Shown: one piece after another, positions 1 to 8,415 of the stretch
How the letters are laid out: each line of letters opens with the position of its first letter
Numbering within the stretch: the first letter of the stretch is position 1
Origin: Streptococcus gordonii
GTDB taxonomy: Bacteria; Bacillota; Bacilli; Lactobacillales; Streptococcaceae
DNA: 64,000 nucleotides
NCBI RefSeq assembly: GCF_001553855.1
Contig: NZ_LQWV01000012.1
Location: forward strand, 186,001 to 250,000
Direction: 5' to 3'
Made by a program: the position numbers and the translations under genes
Notes under the pieces: generated by a model
Told to the model about the DNA's origin: nothing
Database searches by the model: none
Seen by the model: the letters and a program-made list of their open reading frames with translations, nothing else

Positions 1-158
1 ATTATGACATTCACTTGGAAAATGGTTTTTTACAATCTGTCGGTACAGGAGAAGGTGTTGTTAATACCTTCCGAGGTACAGGAGAAATCTATGTCCAAAG
101 TCTAAATGTTGAAACTTTCGCTAAAATTTTGGGTGGATATATTCCTACAAAAGAGTAG
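1..158 (+). CDS. AIM24-family protein, 3' end only
   Basis: Only the last 51 codons lie in the window, in the frame starting at position 3 and ending with TAG at 156-158. The fragment reads as a glycine-rich beta-strand tail containing VGTGEGVVNTFRGTGEIYVQ and ending LGGYIPTKE. This resembles the C terminus of AIM24 / TIGR00266 proteins, a beta-helical family of unclear function that is widespread in Firmicutes. The 5' end is outside the window. The last third of this fragment is duplicated about 835 bases downstream (886-1008). The family assignment rests on a short tail and is moderate. Confidence 0.6.
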   Translation, partial: YDIHLENGFLQSVGTGEGVVNTFRGTGEIYVQSLNVETFAKILGGYIPTKE

Positions 159-173
159 GCTTGACTATTCCTG
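51..173 (+). repeat. Direct repeat, copy 1 (AIM24 tail)
   Basis: This 123-base segment covers the 3' end of the AIM24-like gene plus about 15 bases after its stop. It recurs at 886-1008 with about three substitutions (positions 53, 66 and 95 against 888, 901 and 930). The copies flank a GNAT gene and a transposase scrap. Confidence 0.9.
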
Positions 174-239
174 GGCACCATCGGATGCGGACTCGTTCGT
201 GGCATTTTTTGCGGATTAAAGAGACGTTAGGAGAAAAAA

Positions 240-725
240 GTGACAATTACTATAAAACCTTATCGGAAATCGGATAAAGAGGCTGTTTTAGAATTGTCAA
301 TACAGGCTTGGTCTCCAGTTTTTCCAAAAATGGAAAAAGGAGTTCCTAAGTTTGTTTATGACAATTTTTATCCTCAAGGGTGGGAAACAAGACAAATCAA
401 TGATCTAACAGCGGTCTTAGATGCAGAGGGTCAGTTTGCCTGGCTAGCTTTTCTGGAGGAAGAGTTGGTCGGCTGGATTCACATTCGCTTGCACCCTGAG
501 GATAAAATGGGAGAGATTTATATACTAGCTGTTTCTCCAAGCTATCAGCGCCAAGGTGTCGGAAAAGCGCTCATGACCTATGCTTGTAATCAGATTAAAC
601 AAAAAGGGATGGAAATGGTCATGGTTGAGACGGGTGGTGATCCAGGTCATGCACCAGCCCGTAAAACCTATGAGAACTTTGGTTTTGAACAATGGCCTGT
701 TGCTCGCTACTTTAAAAAGTTATAA
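240..725 (+). CDS. GNAT-family N-acetyltransferase
   Basis: A 161-residue protein with the GNAT fold. The acetyl-CoA binding motif is visible at about residues 95-110 (LAVSPSYQRQGVGKA, the Q/RxxGxG/A signature), followed by a long helix and a C-terminal aromatic strand (YENFGFEQW). It should transfer an acetyl group to a small molecule or amine, but the substrate cannot be read from sequence. The start is GTG at 240, preceded by TAGGAG at 228-233. It sits alone between two copies of the AIM24 gene tail and next to a decayed ISL3 transposase, so it looks like an accessory gene brought in by recombination. A weak terminator follows at 772-802. Confidence 0.85.
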   Translation: MTITIKPYRKSDKEAVLELSIQAWSPVFPKMEKGVPKFVYDNFYPQGWETRQINDLTAVLDAEGQFAWLAFLEEELVGWIHIRLHPEDKMGEIYILAVSPSYQRQGVGKALMTYACNQIKQKGMEMVMVETGGDPGHAPARKTYENFGFEQWPVARYFKKL

Positions 726-771
726 CTAATAGCTCTTTATCAACTATAGTGGGTGATAAAAGCTAGCATAT

Positions 772-802
772 AGAGCCGTTTATATAGGTTCTCTCTTTTT
801 TT
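772..802 (+). terminator. Probable terminator after GNAT gene
   Basis: Short stem AGAGCC / GGTTCT with one G-U pair, followed by a run of seven T. The stem is weak. Confidence 0.45.
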
Positions 803-885
803 GAAATTGGGGAAGTTCTAAGTTCAAAACTTGGTCGTTTGACGTCCTTCATAGAACCATTAGTTGCTTCCACCTTGGCATCAGT
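803..885 (-). pseudogene. ISL3-family transposase remnant
   Basis: Read on the minus strand from 885, this stretch translates as TDAKVEATNGSMKDVKRPSF and continues in frame for a few codons. It resembles the C-terminal motif of ISL3/IS1167 transposases (NAK-x-EATN-x-x-IKxIKR-x-AFGFRNF). Only about 28 codons remain, no inverted repeat was found, and the conserved GFRNF segment has decayed. It directly abuts repeat copy 2. It is best read as a dead scrap of an insertion element. Confidence 0.5.
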
Positions 886-1008
886 GAGGGTGTTGTTAAT
901 GCCTTCCGAGGTACAGGAGAAATCTATGTTCAAAGTCTAAATGTTGAAACTTTCGCTAAAATTTTGGGTGGATATATTCCTACAAAAGAGTAGGCTTGAC
1001 TATTCCTG
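886..1008 (+). repeat. Direct repeat, copy 2 (orphan AIM24 tail)
   Basis: Near-identical copy of 51-173. It still encodes the last 35 or so residues of the AIM24-like protein up to TAG at 991-993, but the upstream part of the gene is missing. It is therefore a gene fragment (pseudogene), not an independent gene. Confidence 0.9.
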
Positions 1009-1080
1009 AACATACAAATTTTTCATGAGTAAGAAGCTTTATCTCTGACAAATCTTGAAAAAGCTGGTAAGATAAGATTA

Positions 1081-1103
1081 ATTTATTTGATAATCAAATA
1101 AAT
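1081..1103. promoter_or_regulatory. Perfect 23-base palindrome upstream of carbonic anhydrase
   Basis: Arms ATTTATTTGAT and ATCAAATAAAT (11 bases each) flank one central A. The dyad ends about 26 bases before the ATG of the carbonic anhydrase gene. The pattern fits an operator or a weak 5' hairpin. No matching regulator is known to me. Confidence 0.45.
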
Positions 1104-1129
1104 TTTTCAGAGATGAAGCAGAGGTGAAT

Positions 1130-1624
1130 ATGTCTTACTTTAAAAATTTTATGAAGGCCAACAGAGCGTATGTTGACTTGCATGGAACAGCTCATTTACC
1201 AATAAAACCAAAAACAAAGGTTGCTATTGTAACCTGCATGGATTCCCGACTTCATGTGGCTCCGGCCTTAGGTTTGGCTCTTGGAGATGCCCATATTTTG
1301 CGGAACGCTGGTGGGCGTGTGACGGAGGATATGATTCGATCCTTAGTGATTTCTCAGCAACAGATGGGGACCAGAGAAATAGTGGTTTTGCACCATACAG
1401 ACTGTGGGGCTCAGACCTTTACCAATCCAGAATTTGCCTGTCACCTTGAAAATGTGCTAGGTGTGGATGTTAAGGGGCAAGATTTTCTGCCCTTCACAGA
1501 TGTGGAAGAAAGTGTACGGGAGGATATGGAATTACTTCGAAAGTCTCCCTTGATCCCTGATGATGTAGAAATTTCTGGTGGTGTCTATGATGTGGATACC
1601 GGACGAATCCATGAAGTTCTATAA
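1130..1624 (+). CDS. Beta-class carbonic anhydrase
   Basis: A 164-residue protein that should interconvert CO2 and bicarbonate, supplying bicarbonate for carboxylation reactions. The zinc ligands and catalytic dyad of the beta class are all present: C36 with D38 and R40 in CMDSR, and H89 and C92 in HHTDCG. The ATG at 1130 is preferred to an in-frame GTG at 1124, because the GAGGTG ribosome site overlaps the GTG and is well placed for the ATG. The length matches the short streptococcal beta enzymes. It is a single-gene unit with a palindrome at 1081-1103 upstream and a strong terminator at 1659-1690. Carbonic anhydrase is conserved in oral streptococci. Confidence 0.9.
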   Translation: MSYFKNFMKANRAYVDLHGTAHLPIKPKTKVAIVTCMDSRLHVAPALGLALGDAHILRNAGGRVTEDMIRSLVISQQQMGTREIVVLHHTDCGAQTFTNPEFACHLENVLGVDVKGQDFLPFTDVEESVREDMELLRKSPLIPDDVEISGGVYDVDTGRIHEVL

Positions 1625-1658
1625 ATAAATGTTCTAGTTTTCAATTAGTTTAGGAATG

Positions 1659-1690
1659 AAAAAAAGATTGCTTGCGGGTAATCTTTTTTT
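1659..1690 (+). terminator. Terminator after carbonic anhydrase
   Basis: An 11-base stem AAAAAAAGATT / AATCTTTTTTT with a 10-base loop. It would work in both directions. Confidence 0.75.
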
Positions 1691-1698
1691 CTTACTTG

Positions 1699-1707
1699 TG
1701 CTATAAT
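1699..1707 (+). promoter_or_regulatory. gltX promoter (extended -10)
   Basis: TGC followed by TATAAT at 1702-1707, 67 bases before the gltX start. No clear -35. No T-box specifier or antiterminator sequence is seen in the short leader. Confidence 0.6.
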
Positions 1708-1773
1708 AGAAACGATTGAAAAGAGGCCCTTTGGTCCTCGATGATAAAAAGAATGATATAAAGGAGATCTGCT

Positions 1774-3231
1774 TTGGCAAAAGCTATTCGGGTGCGTTAT
1801 GCACCAAGTCCGACTGGACTTTTACACATCGGAAATGCGCGGACTGCGCTCTTTAATTACCTCTATGCTCGTCATCATGGCGGGACCTTCATTATCCGTA
1901 TCGAGGATACTGACCGCAAGCGCCATGTAGAAGATGGGGAACGTTCACAGCTTGAAAATTTGCGTTGGCTAGGCATGGATTGGGATGAAAGTCCAGAAAC
2001 ACATGAAAACTACCGTCAGTCTGAGCGTTTGGAACTCTACCAAAAATACATTGACCAATTGCTAGCTGAAGGAAAAGCCTACAAATCTTATGTCACAGAA
2101 GAAGAATTGGCAGCCGAGCGCGAACGCCAGGAAGCAGCAGGAGAAACACCTCGCTACATCAACGAATACCTTGGCATGAGCGAAGAAGAAAAAGCTGCTT
2201 ATATTGCTGAACGTGAAGCAGCTGGAATCATACCAACTGTTCGTCTGGCTGTTAATGAGTCAGGTATCTACAAATGGCACGACATAGTCAAAGGTGACAT
2301 TGAGTTCGAAGGTGGCAATATCGGTGGTGACTGGGTTATTCAAAAGAAAGACGGATATCCAACTTACAACTTTGCTGTCGTCATTGATGACCACGATATG
2401 CAGATCTCTCACGTTATCCGTGGAGATGACCACATTGCCAACACTCCAAAACAGCTCATGGTTTATGAAGCACTTGGTTGGGAAGCACCTGAGTTCGGTC
2501 ATATGACCTTGATTATCAATAGCGAAACGGGTAAAAAGCTATCTAAACGTGATACCAACACTCTTCAATTTATCGAGGATTATCGTAAGAAGGGGTATCT
2601 GCCAGAAGCAGTCTTTAACTTTATTGCACTGCTAGGTTGGAATCCTGGTGGTGAAGATGAGATTTTCTCTCGCGAAGAACTCATTAAACTCTTCGATGAG
2701 AACCGCCTCAGCAAGTCTCCAGCAGCCTTCGACCAGAAGAAACTAGACTGGATGAGCAATGAGTACATCAAAAATGCGGATTTCGAAAGAATCTTTGCTC
2801 TGGCGAAGCCATACTTGGAAGAAGCAGGACGTTTGACAGATAAGGCTGAAAAATTAGTAGAGCTTTACAAACCACAAATGAAGTCAGTCGATGAAATTGT
2901 ACCTCTGACAGATCTTTTCTTCTCAGATTTCCCAGAGTTGACAGACGCCGAGCGCGAAGTTATGGCAGGAGAAACCGTTCCGGTTGTTCTAGAAGCCTTC
3001 AAAGCGAAGCTGGAAGCTATGACAGATGAAGAATTTGTGACAGAAAACATCTTCCCTCAAATCAAAGCAGTTCAAAAAGAAACAGGTATCAAGGGTAAAA
3101 ACCTCTTTATGCCGATTCGAATTGCCGTTTCAGGGGAAATGCATGGACCAGAACTGCCAGATACGATTTACCTATTAGGTCGTGAAAAATCTATCCAGCA
3201 TATCGAGAACATGCTAAATCAAATTAAATAA
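1774..3231 (+). CDS. gltX: Glutamyl-tRNA synthetase
   Basis: A 485-residue class I aminoacyl-tRNA synthetase that charges tRNA-Glu, and in Gram-positives also tRNA-Gln as the first step of the transamidation route. The Rossmann catalytic core carries the HIGH-type motif HIGN at residues 18-21 (in [13 protein letters not shown]) and the KLSKR motif at 255-259. The C-terminal half is the helical anticodon-binding region. The start is TTG at 1774, supported by AAGGAG at 1761-1766 and by the usual [16 protein letters not shown] terminus. The length is normal for bacterial GluRS. Transcribed alone, with its own promoter and a terminator at 3236-3259. Confidence 0.97.
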   Translation: MAKAIRVRYAPSPTGLLHIGNARTALFNYLYARHHGGTFIIRIEDTDRKRHVEDGERSQLENLRWLGMDWDESPETHENYRQSERLELYQKYIDQLLAEGKAYKSYVTEEELAAERERQEAAGETPRYINEYLGMSEEEKAAYIAEREAAGIIPTVRLAVNESGIYKWHDIVKGDIEFEGGNIGGDWVIQKKDGYPTYNFAVVIDDHDMQISHVIRGDDHIANTPKQLMVYEALGWEAPEFGHMTLIINSETGKKLSKRDTNTLQFIEDYRKKGYLPEAVFNFIALLGWNPGGEDEIFSREELIKLFDENRLSKSPAAFDQKKLDWMSNEYIKNADFERIFALAKPYLEEAGRLTDKAEKLVELYKPQMKSVDEIVPLTDLFFSDFPELTDAEREVMAGETVPVVLEAFKAKLEAMTDEEFVTENIFPQIKAVQKETGIKGKNLFMPIRIAVSGEMHGPELPDTIYLLGREKSIQHIENMLNQIK

Positions 3232-3235
3232 GATG

Positions 3236-3259
3236 AACCAGCTTTCGGGCTGGTTTTTA
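3236..3259 (+). terminator. Terminator after gltX
   Basis: Stem AACCAGC / GCTGGTT followed by a T tract. Confidence 0.8.
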
Positions 3260-3286
3260 TTTTAATCCAGTATATAATATATTGTA

Positions 3287-3304
3287 TTTGAATAAAAATT
3301 GATA
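3287..3304 (+). promoter_or_regulatory. ArgR/AhrC-type ARG box candidate
   Basis: The 18-mer TTTGAATAAAAATTGATA matches the Bacillus ARG-box consensus CATGAATAAAAATTCAAG at 13 of 18 positions, including an unbroken core of 12. It lies about 35 bases upstream of the argG -35 element. This fits arginine-dependent repression of argGH; binding is inferred. Confidence 0.5.
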
Positions 3305-3338
3305 AAACGTTTTTATTTTAATAAATATCGACTTTCTC

Positions 3339-3367
3339 TTGACATTTGCATTTTCATACCGTAGAAT
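3339..3367 (+). promoter_or_regulatory. argGH promoter
   Basis: TTGACA (3339-3344), a 17-base spacer, TAGAAT (3362-3367). Start codon 40 bases downstream of the -10. Confidence 0.85.
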
Positions 3368-3406
3368 GTTTAAAAATACAAAATATAGAAGGGTAGGAGT
3401 AATCGC

Positions 3407-4606
3407 ATGGTTAAAGAGAAAGTTATTTTGGCCTATTCAGGAGGCTTGGACACTTCGGTGGCTATTACTTGGTTGAACAAGGATTATGATGTGATCGCAG
3501 TCTGCATGGACGTGGGTGAGGGAAATGATTTGGATTTCATTCATGATAAGGCTCTGAAAGTTGGCGCTATTGAATCTCACGTCATTGATGTTAAAGACGA
3601 GTTCGCGGAAGGCTACGTCCTGGTTGCTCTGCAAGGACACACCTTCTATGAACAAAAATATCCTCTGGTGTCCGCTCTGAGCCGACCTCTGATTTCCAAG
3701 AAATTAGTTGAAATTGCCCACAAGACAGGGGCGACGACTATTGCCCATGGCTGTACTGGAAAAGGAAATGATCAGGTCCGTTTTGAAGTGGCTATCGCCT
3801 CCTTGGATCCCAAGCTCAAGGTGATTGCTCCGGTTCGGGAGTGGAAATGGTCTCGGGAAGAAGAAATCAATTATGCTAAAGCTAATGGTGTGCCAATTCC
3901 TGCAGATCTGGATAGTCCTTACTCAGTCGACCAAAACCTTTGGGGACGGGCCAATGAGTGCGGTGTCTTGGAAAACCCATGGAATGAAGCGCCGGAAGAT
4001 GCCTATGATTTGACGGTTGCGCCAGAAGCAGCGCCAGATAGCCCAGCCTATGTAAATATTGATTTTGAGGCTGGTGTGCCGGTTGCTTTAGATGGCAAAA
4101 AGATGAAGCTGGCGGATTTGATCCTTGAGCTGAATGACTTAGCAGGACAACACGGTGTCGGACGGATTGACCATGTGGAAAATCGTCTGGTGGGGATTAA
4201 GTCTCGGGAAATCTATGAATGCCCTGGTGCAGTGACTCTCTTGACTGCCCACAAGGAAATCGAGGATCTGACTCTAGTCAGAGAATTGGCTCATTTCAAA
4301 CCGATTATCGAAAATGAGCTGTCCAATCTCATCTACAATGGTCTCTGGTTTAATCCGGCGACAGAAGCTTTGATTGCCTACCTTAAGTCCACTCAGCAAG
4401 TGGTCAATGGAACAGCTAAAGTGAAGCTTTATAAGGGGTCTGCGACAGTTGTAGCTCGTAAGTCTGACAATTCTCTCTACGACGAAAATCTGGCTACCTA
4501 TACCAGTGCAGATACCTTTGACCAGGATGCCGCGATTGGCTTTATCAAGCTATGGGGGCTTCCGTCTAAGGTTCACGCAGAGGTTCAGGCTCACAAAGAC
4601 AAATAG
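3407..4606 (+). CDS. argG: Argininosuccinate synthase
   Basis: A 399-residue enzyme that condenses citrulline and aspartate with ATP to argininosuccinate, the penultimate step of arginine synthesis. The N-type ATP pyrophosphatase P-loop AYSGGLDTS is at residues 9-17. A later conserved stretch reads [15 protein letters not shown]. The length equals the family norm. The start is ATG 3407 after GGGTAGGAG. argH follows 14 bases downstream with its own ribosome site, so the two form an operon driven by the promoter at 3339-3367 and probably repressed by ArgR through the box at 3287. argGH sits in this place in several mitis-group species and is absent from typical S. pneumoniae. Confidence 0.97.
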   Translation: MVKEKVILAYSGGLDTSVAITWLNKDYDVIAVCMDVGEGNDLDFIHDKALKVGAIESHVIDVKDEFAEGYVLVALQGHTFYEQKYPLVSALSRPLISKKLVEIAHKTGATTIAHGCTGKGNDQVRFEVAIASLDPKLKVIAPVREWKWSREEEINYAKANGVPIPADLDSPYSVDQNLWGRANECGVLENPWNEAPEDAYDLTVAPEAAPDSPAYVNIDFEAGVPVALDGKKMKLADLILELNDLAGQHGVGRIDHVENRLVGIKSREIYECPGAVTLLTAHKEIEDLTLVRELAHFKPIIENELSNLIYNGLWFNPATEALIAYLKSTQQVVNGTAKVKLYKGSATVVARKSDNSLYDENLATYTSADTFDQDAAIGFIKLWGLPSKVHAEVQAHKDK

Positions 4607-4620
4607 AAAGGGGCTTTCCT

Positions 4621-6006
4621 ATGGCGAATCATAAACTGTGGGGCGGACGTTTTGAAGCCTCACTGGAAGGCTGGGTAGAGGAATTTGGCGCTAGCATTGG
4701 ATTTGACTATCATCTGGCCCCTTATGATTTAGAGGGCAGCCTAGCCCATGTAAAAATGCTGGGGCAGACAGGAATCATTGCTCCAGAGGAAGCAGTGGCT
4801 ATTCAGACAGGCTTGGAAAAGCTGTTGGCACGTTATGAGGCTGGAGAGCTTGAGTTTGATGTGCGAAATGAAGATATTCATATGAATATGGAGGCTCTTC
4901 TGACCGAGGAGATTGGGCCAGTAGCTGGTAAGCTTCATACGGCTCGCTCTCGTAATGACCAGGTGGCGACAGATATGCACCTTTATCTCAAGGATCAGCT
5001 CGGTCAGATTGCGGATAAACTCTTGAATCTGCGTCAGGTGCTGCTGGACTTGGCTGAGGAGCATGTAGAGACTATCATGCCAGGCTATACCCATCTGCAG
5101 CATGCCCAGCCGATTAGCTTTGCCCATCATCTACTGGCCTATTATCAGATGTTCAGCCGGGATAGTCAGCGCTTTGCCTTTAATCTGGAGCATACGGATT
5201 TATCTCCTTTAGGAGCAGCGGCTCTGGCGGGGACAACGTTTCCAATTGATAGGGAGCTGACGGCTGATTTATTGGGCTTCAAGGGCATTTACCACAATTC
5301 CTTGGATGCGGTAAGTGATCGAGATTTTATCTTGGAGTTTCTATCTAACAGTAGCATTCTCATCATGCATCTGTCTCGTCTCTGCGAGGAGCTGATTAAC
5401 TGGTGCAGCTATGAATACGGCTTTGTCAGCCTGTCAGACACCTTTAGTACTGGTTCTTCCATTATGCCGCAAAAGAAAAATCCGGACATGGCGGAGTTGA
5501 TTCGGGGCAAGAGCGGCCGGGTCTATGGCCATCTCTTCAGTCTTCTGACGGTTATGAAATCTCTGCCCTTGGCCTATAATAAGGACTTGCAGGAAGACAA
5601 GGAAGGTATGTTCGATACAGTAGATACCATCACGAAGTCGCTAGATATTATGGCTGGTATGCTGTCTAGTATGACAGTAAACAAAGAAAAAATGCTGGTT
5701 TCAACTCAGCGGGATTTCTCCAATGCGACAGAATTGGCTGATTATCTGGCCAAGAAAGGACTGCCTTTCCGAGAAGCCCATGAGATTGTCGGGAAGTTGG
5801 TGCTGGAATGTAGCAAGGCAGGCTATTATCTACAGGATATTCCGCTGAGTCGCTATCAGGAAGTGTCGTCATTGATTGAAGAAGACGTTTATCAAGCACT
5901 TGAGTCGCAGACGGCAGTGCAAAAACGAAATTCACTCGGGGGGACTGGATTCGAACAGATTCGTCAGGAGTTGGAAAGAGCTAAAAAAGATTTGAACAAC
6001 AAATAA
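4621..6006 (+). CDS. argH: Argininosuccinate lyase
   Basis: A 461-residue member of the fumarase/aspartase superfamily that splits argininosuccinate into arginine and fumarate, completing arginine synthesis in the cytoplasm. The family signature [11 protein letters not shown] is at residues 278-288 and contains the catalytic serine loop. The N-terminal LWGGRF motif is intact, as is [12 protein letters not shown] at about 107. The start ATG 4621 follows AAAGGGG. It is the second gene of argGH and ends in a good terminator (6014-6043). Confidence 0.97.
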   Translation: MANHKLWGGRFEASLEGWVEEFGASIGFDYHLAPYDLEGSLAHVKMLGQTGIIAPEEAVAIQTGLEKLLARYEAGELEFDVRNEDIHMNMEALLTEEIGPVAGKLHTARSRNDQVATDMHLYLKDQLGQIADKLLNLRQVLLDLAEEHVETIMPGYTHLQHAQPISFAHHLLAYYQMFSRDSQRFAFNLEHTDLSPLGAAALAGTTFPIDRELTADLLGFKGIYHNSLDAVSDRDFILEFLSNSSILIMHLSRLCEELINWCSYEYGFVSLSDTFSTGSSIMPQKKNPDMAELIRGKSGRVYGHLFSLLTVMKSLPLAYNKDLQEDKEGMFDTVDTITKSLDIMAGMLSSMTVNKEKMLVSTQRDFSNATELADYLAKKGLPFREAHEIVGKLVLECSKAGYYLQDIPLSRYQEVSSLIEEDVYQALESQTAVQKRNSLGGTGFEQIRQELERAKKDLNNK

Positions 6007-6013
6007 CATTTAG

Positions 6014-6043
6014 AAAACATCGTGAAAAAGAGCGATGTTTTTG
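6014..6043 (+). terminator. Terminator of argGH
   Basis: Stem AAAACATCG / CGATGTTTT with T tail. Confidence 0.85.
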
Positions 6044-6095
6044 CTTTATAAAAAGCTATAAATGAAGGTAGAAATAGCGCTAAAGGTTGCTGGCA

Positions 6096-6123
6096 TTGGC
6101 TTTTTGGAAAAATATGGTATAAT
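6096..6123 (+). promoter_or_regulatory. rnpA-yidC-jag promoter
   Basis: TTGGCT (6096-6101), a 16-base spacer, TATAAT (6118-6123). Confidence 0.7.
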
Positions 6124-6153
6124 AGATATAATTTTGGTAGATGGAGTTGAATT

Positions 6154-6513
6154 TTGAAAAAAAGCTATCGCGTCAAGAGTGAAAAAGATTTCAATGCGAT
6201 TTTTAATGATAAACAAAGTGTGGCTAATAAACGATTTGTCATCTATAAATTGGATAAAGATCAAAAACACTTTCGAGTGGGGCTTTCCGTCAGTAAAAAA
6301 CTTGGAAATGCAGTTGTCAGAAATGGGATTAAGAGGAAGATTCGCCATGTCTTGATAGAGCATAGACAAGAGCTACAAGCGGTTGACTTTGTCATCATTG
6401 CTCGTAAGGGAGTGGAAGAGCTGAATTACAAAGAAATTGAGCGAAATTTACTACATGTACTGAAACTAGCTAAAATCTATCAAGAAGGGATTCCCAGTGA
6501 AAAAGAAGAGTAA
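6154..6513 (+). CDS. rnpA: Ribonuclease P protein component
   Basis: A 119-residue basic protein that assists the RNase P RNA in maturing the 5' ends of tRNAs. The RNA-binding signature RNGIKR is at residues 56-61, within [14 protein letters not shown], and [15 protein letters not shown] precedes it. The start is TTG at 6154 with GGAG upstream at 6143-6146. The stop lies 17 bases inside yidC, so rnpA and yidC are translationally coupled. The rpmH-rnpA pair seen in many bacteria is split here: rpmH lies 3.7 kb downstream. Confidence 0.95.
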   Translation: MKKSYRVKSEKDFNAIFNDKQSVANKRFVIYKLDKDQKHFRVGLSVSKKLGNAVVRNGIKRKIRHVLIEHRQELQAVDFVIIARKGVEELNYKEIERNLLHVLKLAKIYQEGIPSEKEE

Positions 6514-7312
6514 GATAGCAGGTCTCCTGCTTTTGTCCTCGCTTGTTTTGACCGCCTGTGGCACGAGCGAAGTCACATCACAATCAACTGACTTATGGGA
6601 AAAATTTGTTTATTTCTTTGCGGAAACGATTCGTTTCTTATCTTTTAATGGCAGCACAGGAATTGGAATTATTCTCTTTACTATCATCATTCGAACGGTT
6701 CTTTTGCCGGTCTTCCAAATCCAGATGACTTCATCGAGGAAAATGCAGGAAGCCCAGCCGCATATCAAAGCTTTACAAGCCAAGTATCCCGGCAAAGATA
6801 TGGAAAGCAGAAACTTGCTAGCAACGGAAACCCAAAAGCTTTACAAAGAATTGGGTGTTAATCCCTTAGCATCCTTTATTCCTCTTTTTGTTCAGATGCC
6901 AGTCTTAATTGCCTTGTATCAAGCGTTGACACGGGTTGCCTTCTTGAGGACGGGACATTTTCTCTGGCTCAACTTGGCAGAAACGGATCCTTATTACATA
7001 CTGCCAGTACTGGCCGCCCTCTTCACTTTCTTGAGTACTTGGCTCAATAATAAGGGGTTGGCCGAAAGAAATGGAGCTATGACGGCGATGACCTATATCA
7101 TGCCTCTCATGATTTTCTGGTTTGCTTTGACCTTCTCCAGTGGTGTTGCCCTCTACTGGACAGTATCAAATGCCTATCAAGTCGGACAAACTTTAGTTTT
7201 GAGCAATCCTTTTAAAATGATTGCAGAACGTGAAGCTAAGCTTAATGCTGCGCGTGAACAAGAAGAAAAGAAAAAACGTGCCTTCCGAAAAGCACAGAAA
7301 AAGAAAAAATAA
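6497..7312 (+). CDS. yidC: Membrane protein insertase YidC (YidC1/Oxa1 type)
   Basis: A 271-residue insertase that places membrane proteins in the bilayer, alone or with SecYEG. A lipoprotein signal ends at LVLTAC, with the lipidated cysteine at residue 21. Five membrane segments of the 60KD_IMP fold follow, including [23 protein letters not shown], whose arginine is the conserved positive residue in the substrate groove. The C terminus is a lysine-rich tail typical of the Gram-positive ribosome-binding form. The start is GTG 6497, overlapping rnpA. The size and the position beside rnpA and jag identify the streptococcal YidC1 paralogue. Confidence 0.95.
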   Translation: MKKKSKIAGLLLLSSLVLTACGTSEVTSQSTDLWEKFVYFFAETIRFLSFNGSTGIGIILFTIIIRTVLLPVFQIQMTSSRKMQEAQPHIKALQAKYPGKDMESRNLLATETQKLYKELGVNPLASFIPLFVQMPVLIALYQALTRVAFLRTGHFLWLNLAETDPYYILPVLAALFTFLSTWLNNKGLAERNGAMTAMTYIMPLMIFWFALTFSSGVALYWTVSNAYQVGQTLVLSNPFKMIAEREAKLNAAREQEEKKKRAFRKAQKKKK

Positions 7313-7327
7313 GGAGGTCTCTTGCAA

Positions 7328-8290
7328 ATGGTTGTATTTACAGGAGCAAGTGTAGAAGAAGCAATTCAAGAAGGATTGCGTGAGTTAGATATTCCTCGTA
7401 TGAAAGCACATATTACTGTTATTTCGCGTGAGAAAAAAGGTTTTCTAGGTTTATTTGGTAAAAAGCCTGCCCAAGTTGATGTGGAGCCAATCAGTGAAAC
7501 AACAATGGTCAAGGCCAACCAAAAAGCAGTAAAAGGTGTGCCAGAAGAAATTAATGCTAAAAATGAACCGGTCAAAAGTGTTAGTGAAGAAACGGTTGAC
7601 TTGGGTCGAGTTGTTGCTGCCATCAAGAAGGTTGAAGGCGAGGGCGAAAAGGTTTCTGACGAAGTTAAGGCGGAAATCCTCAAGCATGACAAACAAGCCA
7701 ATACTATTTTAGAGGAAACTGGAACAATTGACCTTATTAAAAACCAAGTAAGACAAGGTGAATCAGAAGAAAAAGACCAACCAGCTAATCAAGAGTTTTC
7801 AGATTTAGGTATCGAAGTTGAAGAAAACTACGATATTGAAGAAGTTGTCTCAGATGTGACAGCCTATGTCCAAGAAATCATCAATGAAATGGATGTTGAA
7901 GCAAGTTTATCATCTAGCTACAACCGTCGTACGGTTAATATGCAGATTGATACCAATGAGCCTGGTCGTGTGATTGGATACCATGGAAAGGTCCTCAAAG
8001 CTCTGCAACTATTGGCTCAAAATTACCTTTACATTCGTTATGAAAAGAGTTTCTATATCTCTATTAATGTTAACGACTATGTGGAACATCGGGCTGAAGT
8101 TTTGCAAAGTTACGCTCAAAAATTAGCCAATAAAGCTTTGGAAGAGCGTCGTAGCCAGCCAACAGATCCAATGTCTAACAACGAACGTAAAATCATCCAC
8201 CGAATCATTTCTAAAATGGATGGAGTTACTAGCTATTCAGAAGGCGATGAACCAAACCGTTACGTCGTAGTTGATATTGATAGTGAGTAA
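7328..8290 (+). CDS. jag: RNA-binding protein Jag / KhpB
   Basis: A 320-residue cytoplasmic RNA-binding protein, the EloR/KhpB of streptococci, which with KhpA controls cell elongation and division through RNA binding. Three parts are visible: the N-terminal Jag domain with KKGFLGLFGKKPAQV, a variable acidic linker, and then KH (GYHGKVLKAL, GxxG loop) and R3H (ERKIIHRIISKMDGV) domains. ATG 7328 is chosen over TTG 7322, because AAGGAGG ends at 7317 (10 bases from the ATG, 4 from the TTG) and homologues start MVVFTG. It lies 15 bases after yidC in the same operon and ends at a terminator at 8336-8373. Confidence 0.92.
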   Translation: MVVFTGASVEEAIQEGLRELDIPRMKAHITVISREKKGFLGLFGKKPAQVDVEPISETTMVKANQKAVKGVPEEINAKNEPVKSVSEETVDLGRVVAAIKKVEGEGEKVSDEVKAEILKHDKQANTILEETGTIDLIKNQVRQGESEEKDQPANQEFSDLGIEVEENYDIEEVVSDVTAYVQEIINEMDVEASLSSSYNRRTVNMQIDTNEPGRVIGYHGKVLKALQLLAQNYLYIRYEKSFYISINVNDYVEHRAEVLQSYAQKLANKALEERRSQPTDPMSNNERKIIHRIISKMDGVTSYSEGDEPNRYVVVDIDSE

Positions 8291-8335
8291 AAGCTTCAAT
8301 TATTGACTATGTCAGAATTTTTTATACAACAAAGT

Positions 8336-8373
8336 GAGACTGAGACGCCATTGTCTCTGTCTCCTTTCTTTTA
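8336..8373 (+). terminator. Terminator after jag
   Basis: Imperfect 11-base stem GAGACTGAGAC / GTCTCTGTCTC followed by a T-rich tract. Confidence 0.75.
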
Positions 8374-8415
8374 TAGATAATAGTTTGAATGTAGAAAATC
8401 AAAGAGGGAAAGAAT

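Noticed and set aside
1708..1773. T-box or riboswitch upstream of gltX
   Set aside because: The leader is only about 60 bases and lacks T-box landmarks. The GAGG/TCCTC pairing is too short.
2260..2502. Open frame antisense to gltX
   Set aside because: A shadow of the gltX coding sequence with no start signals. The same applies to other long antisense frames over fusA, gapA and pgk.
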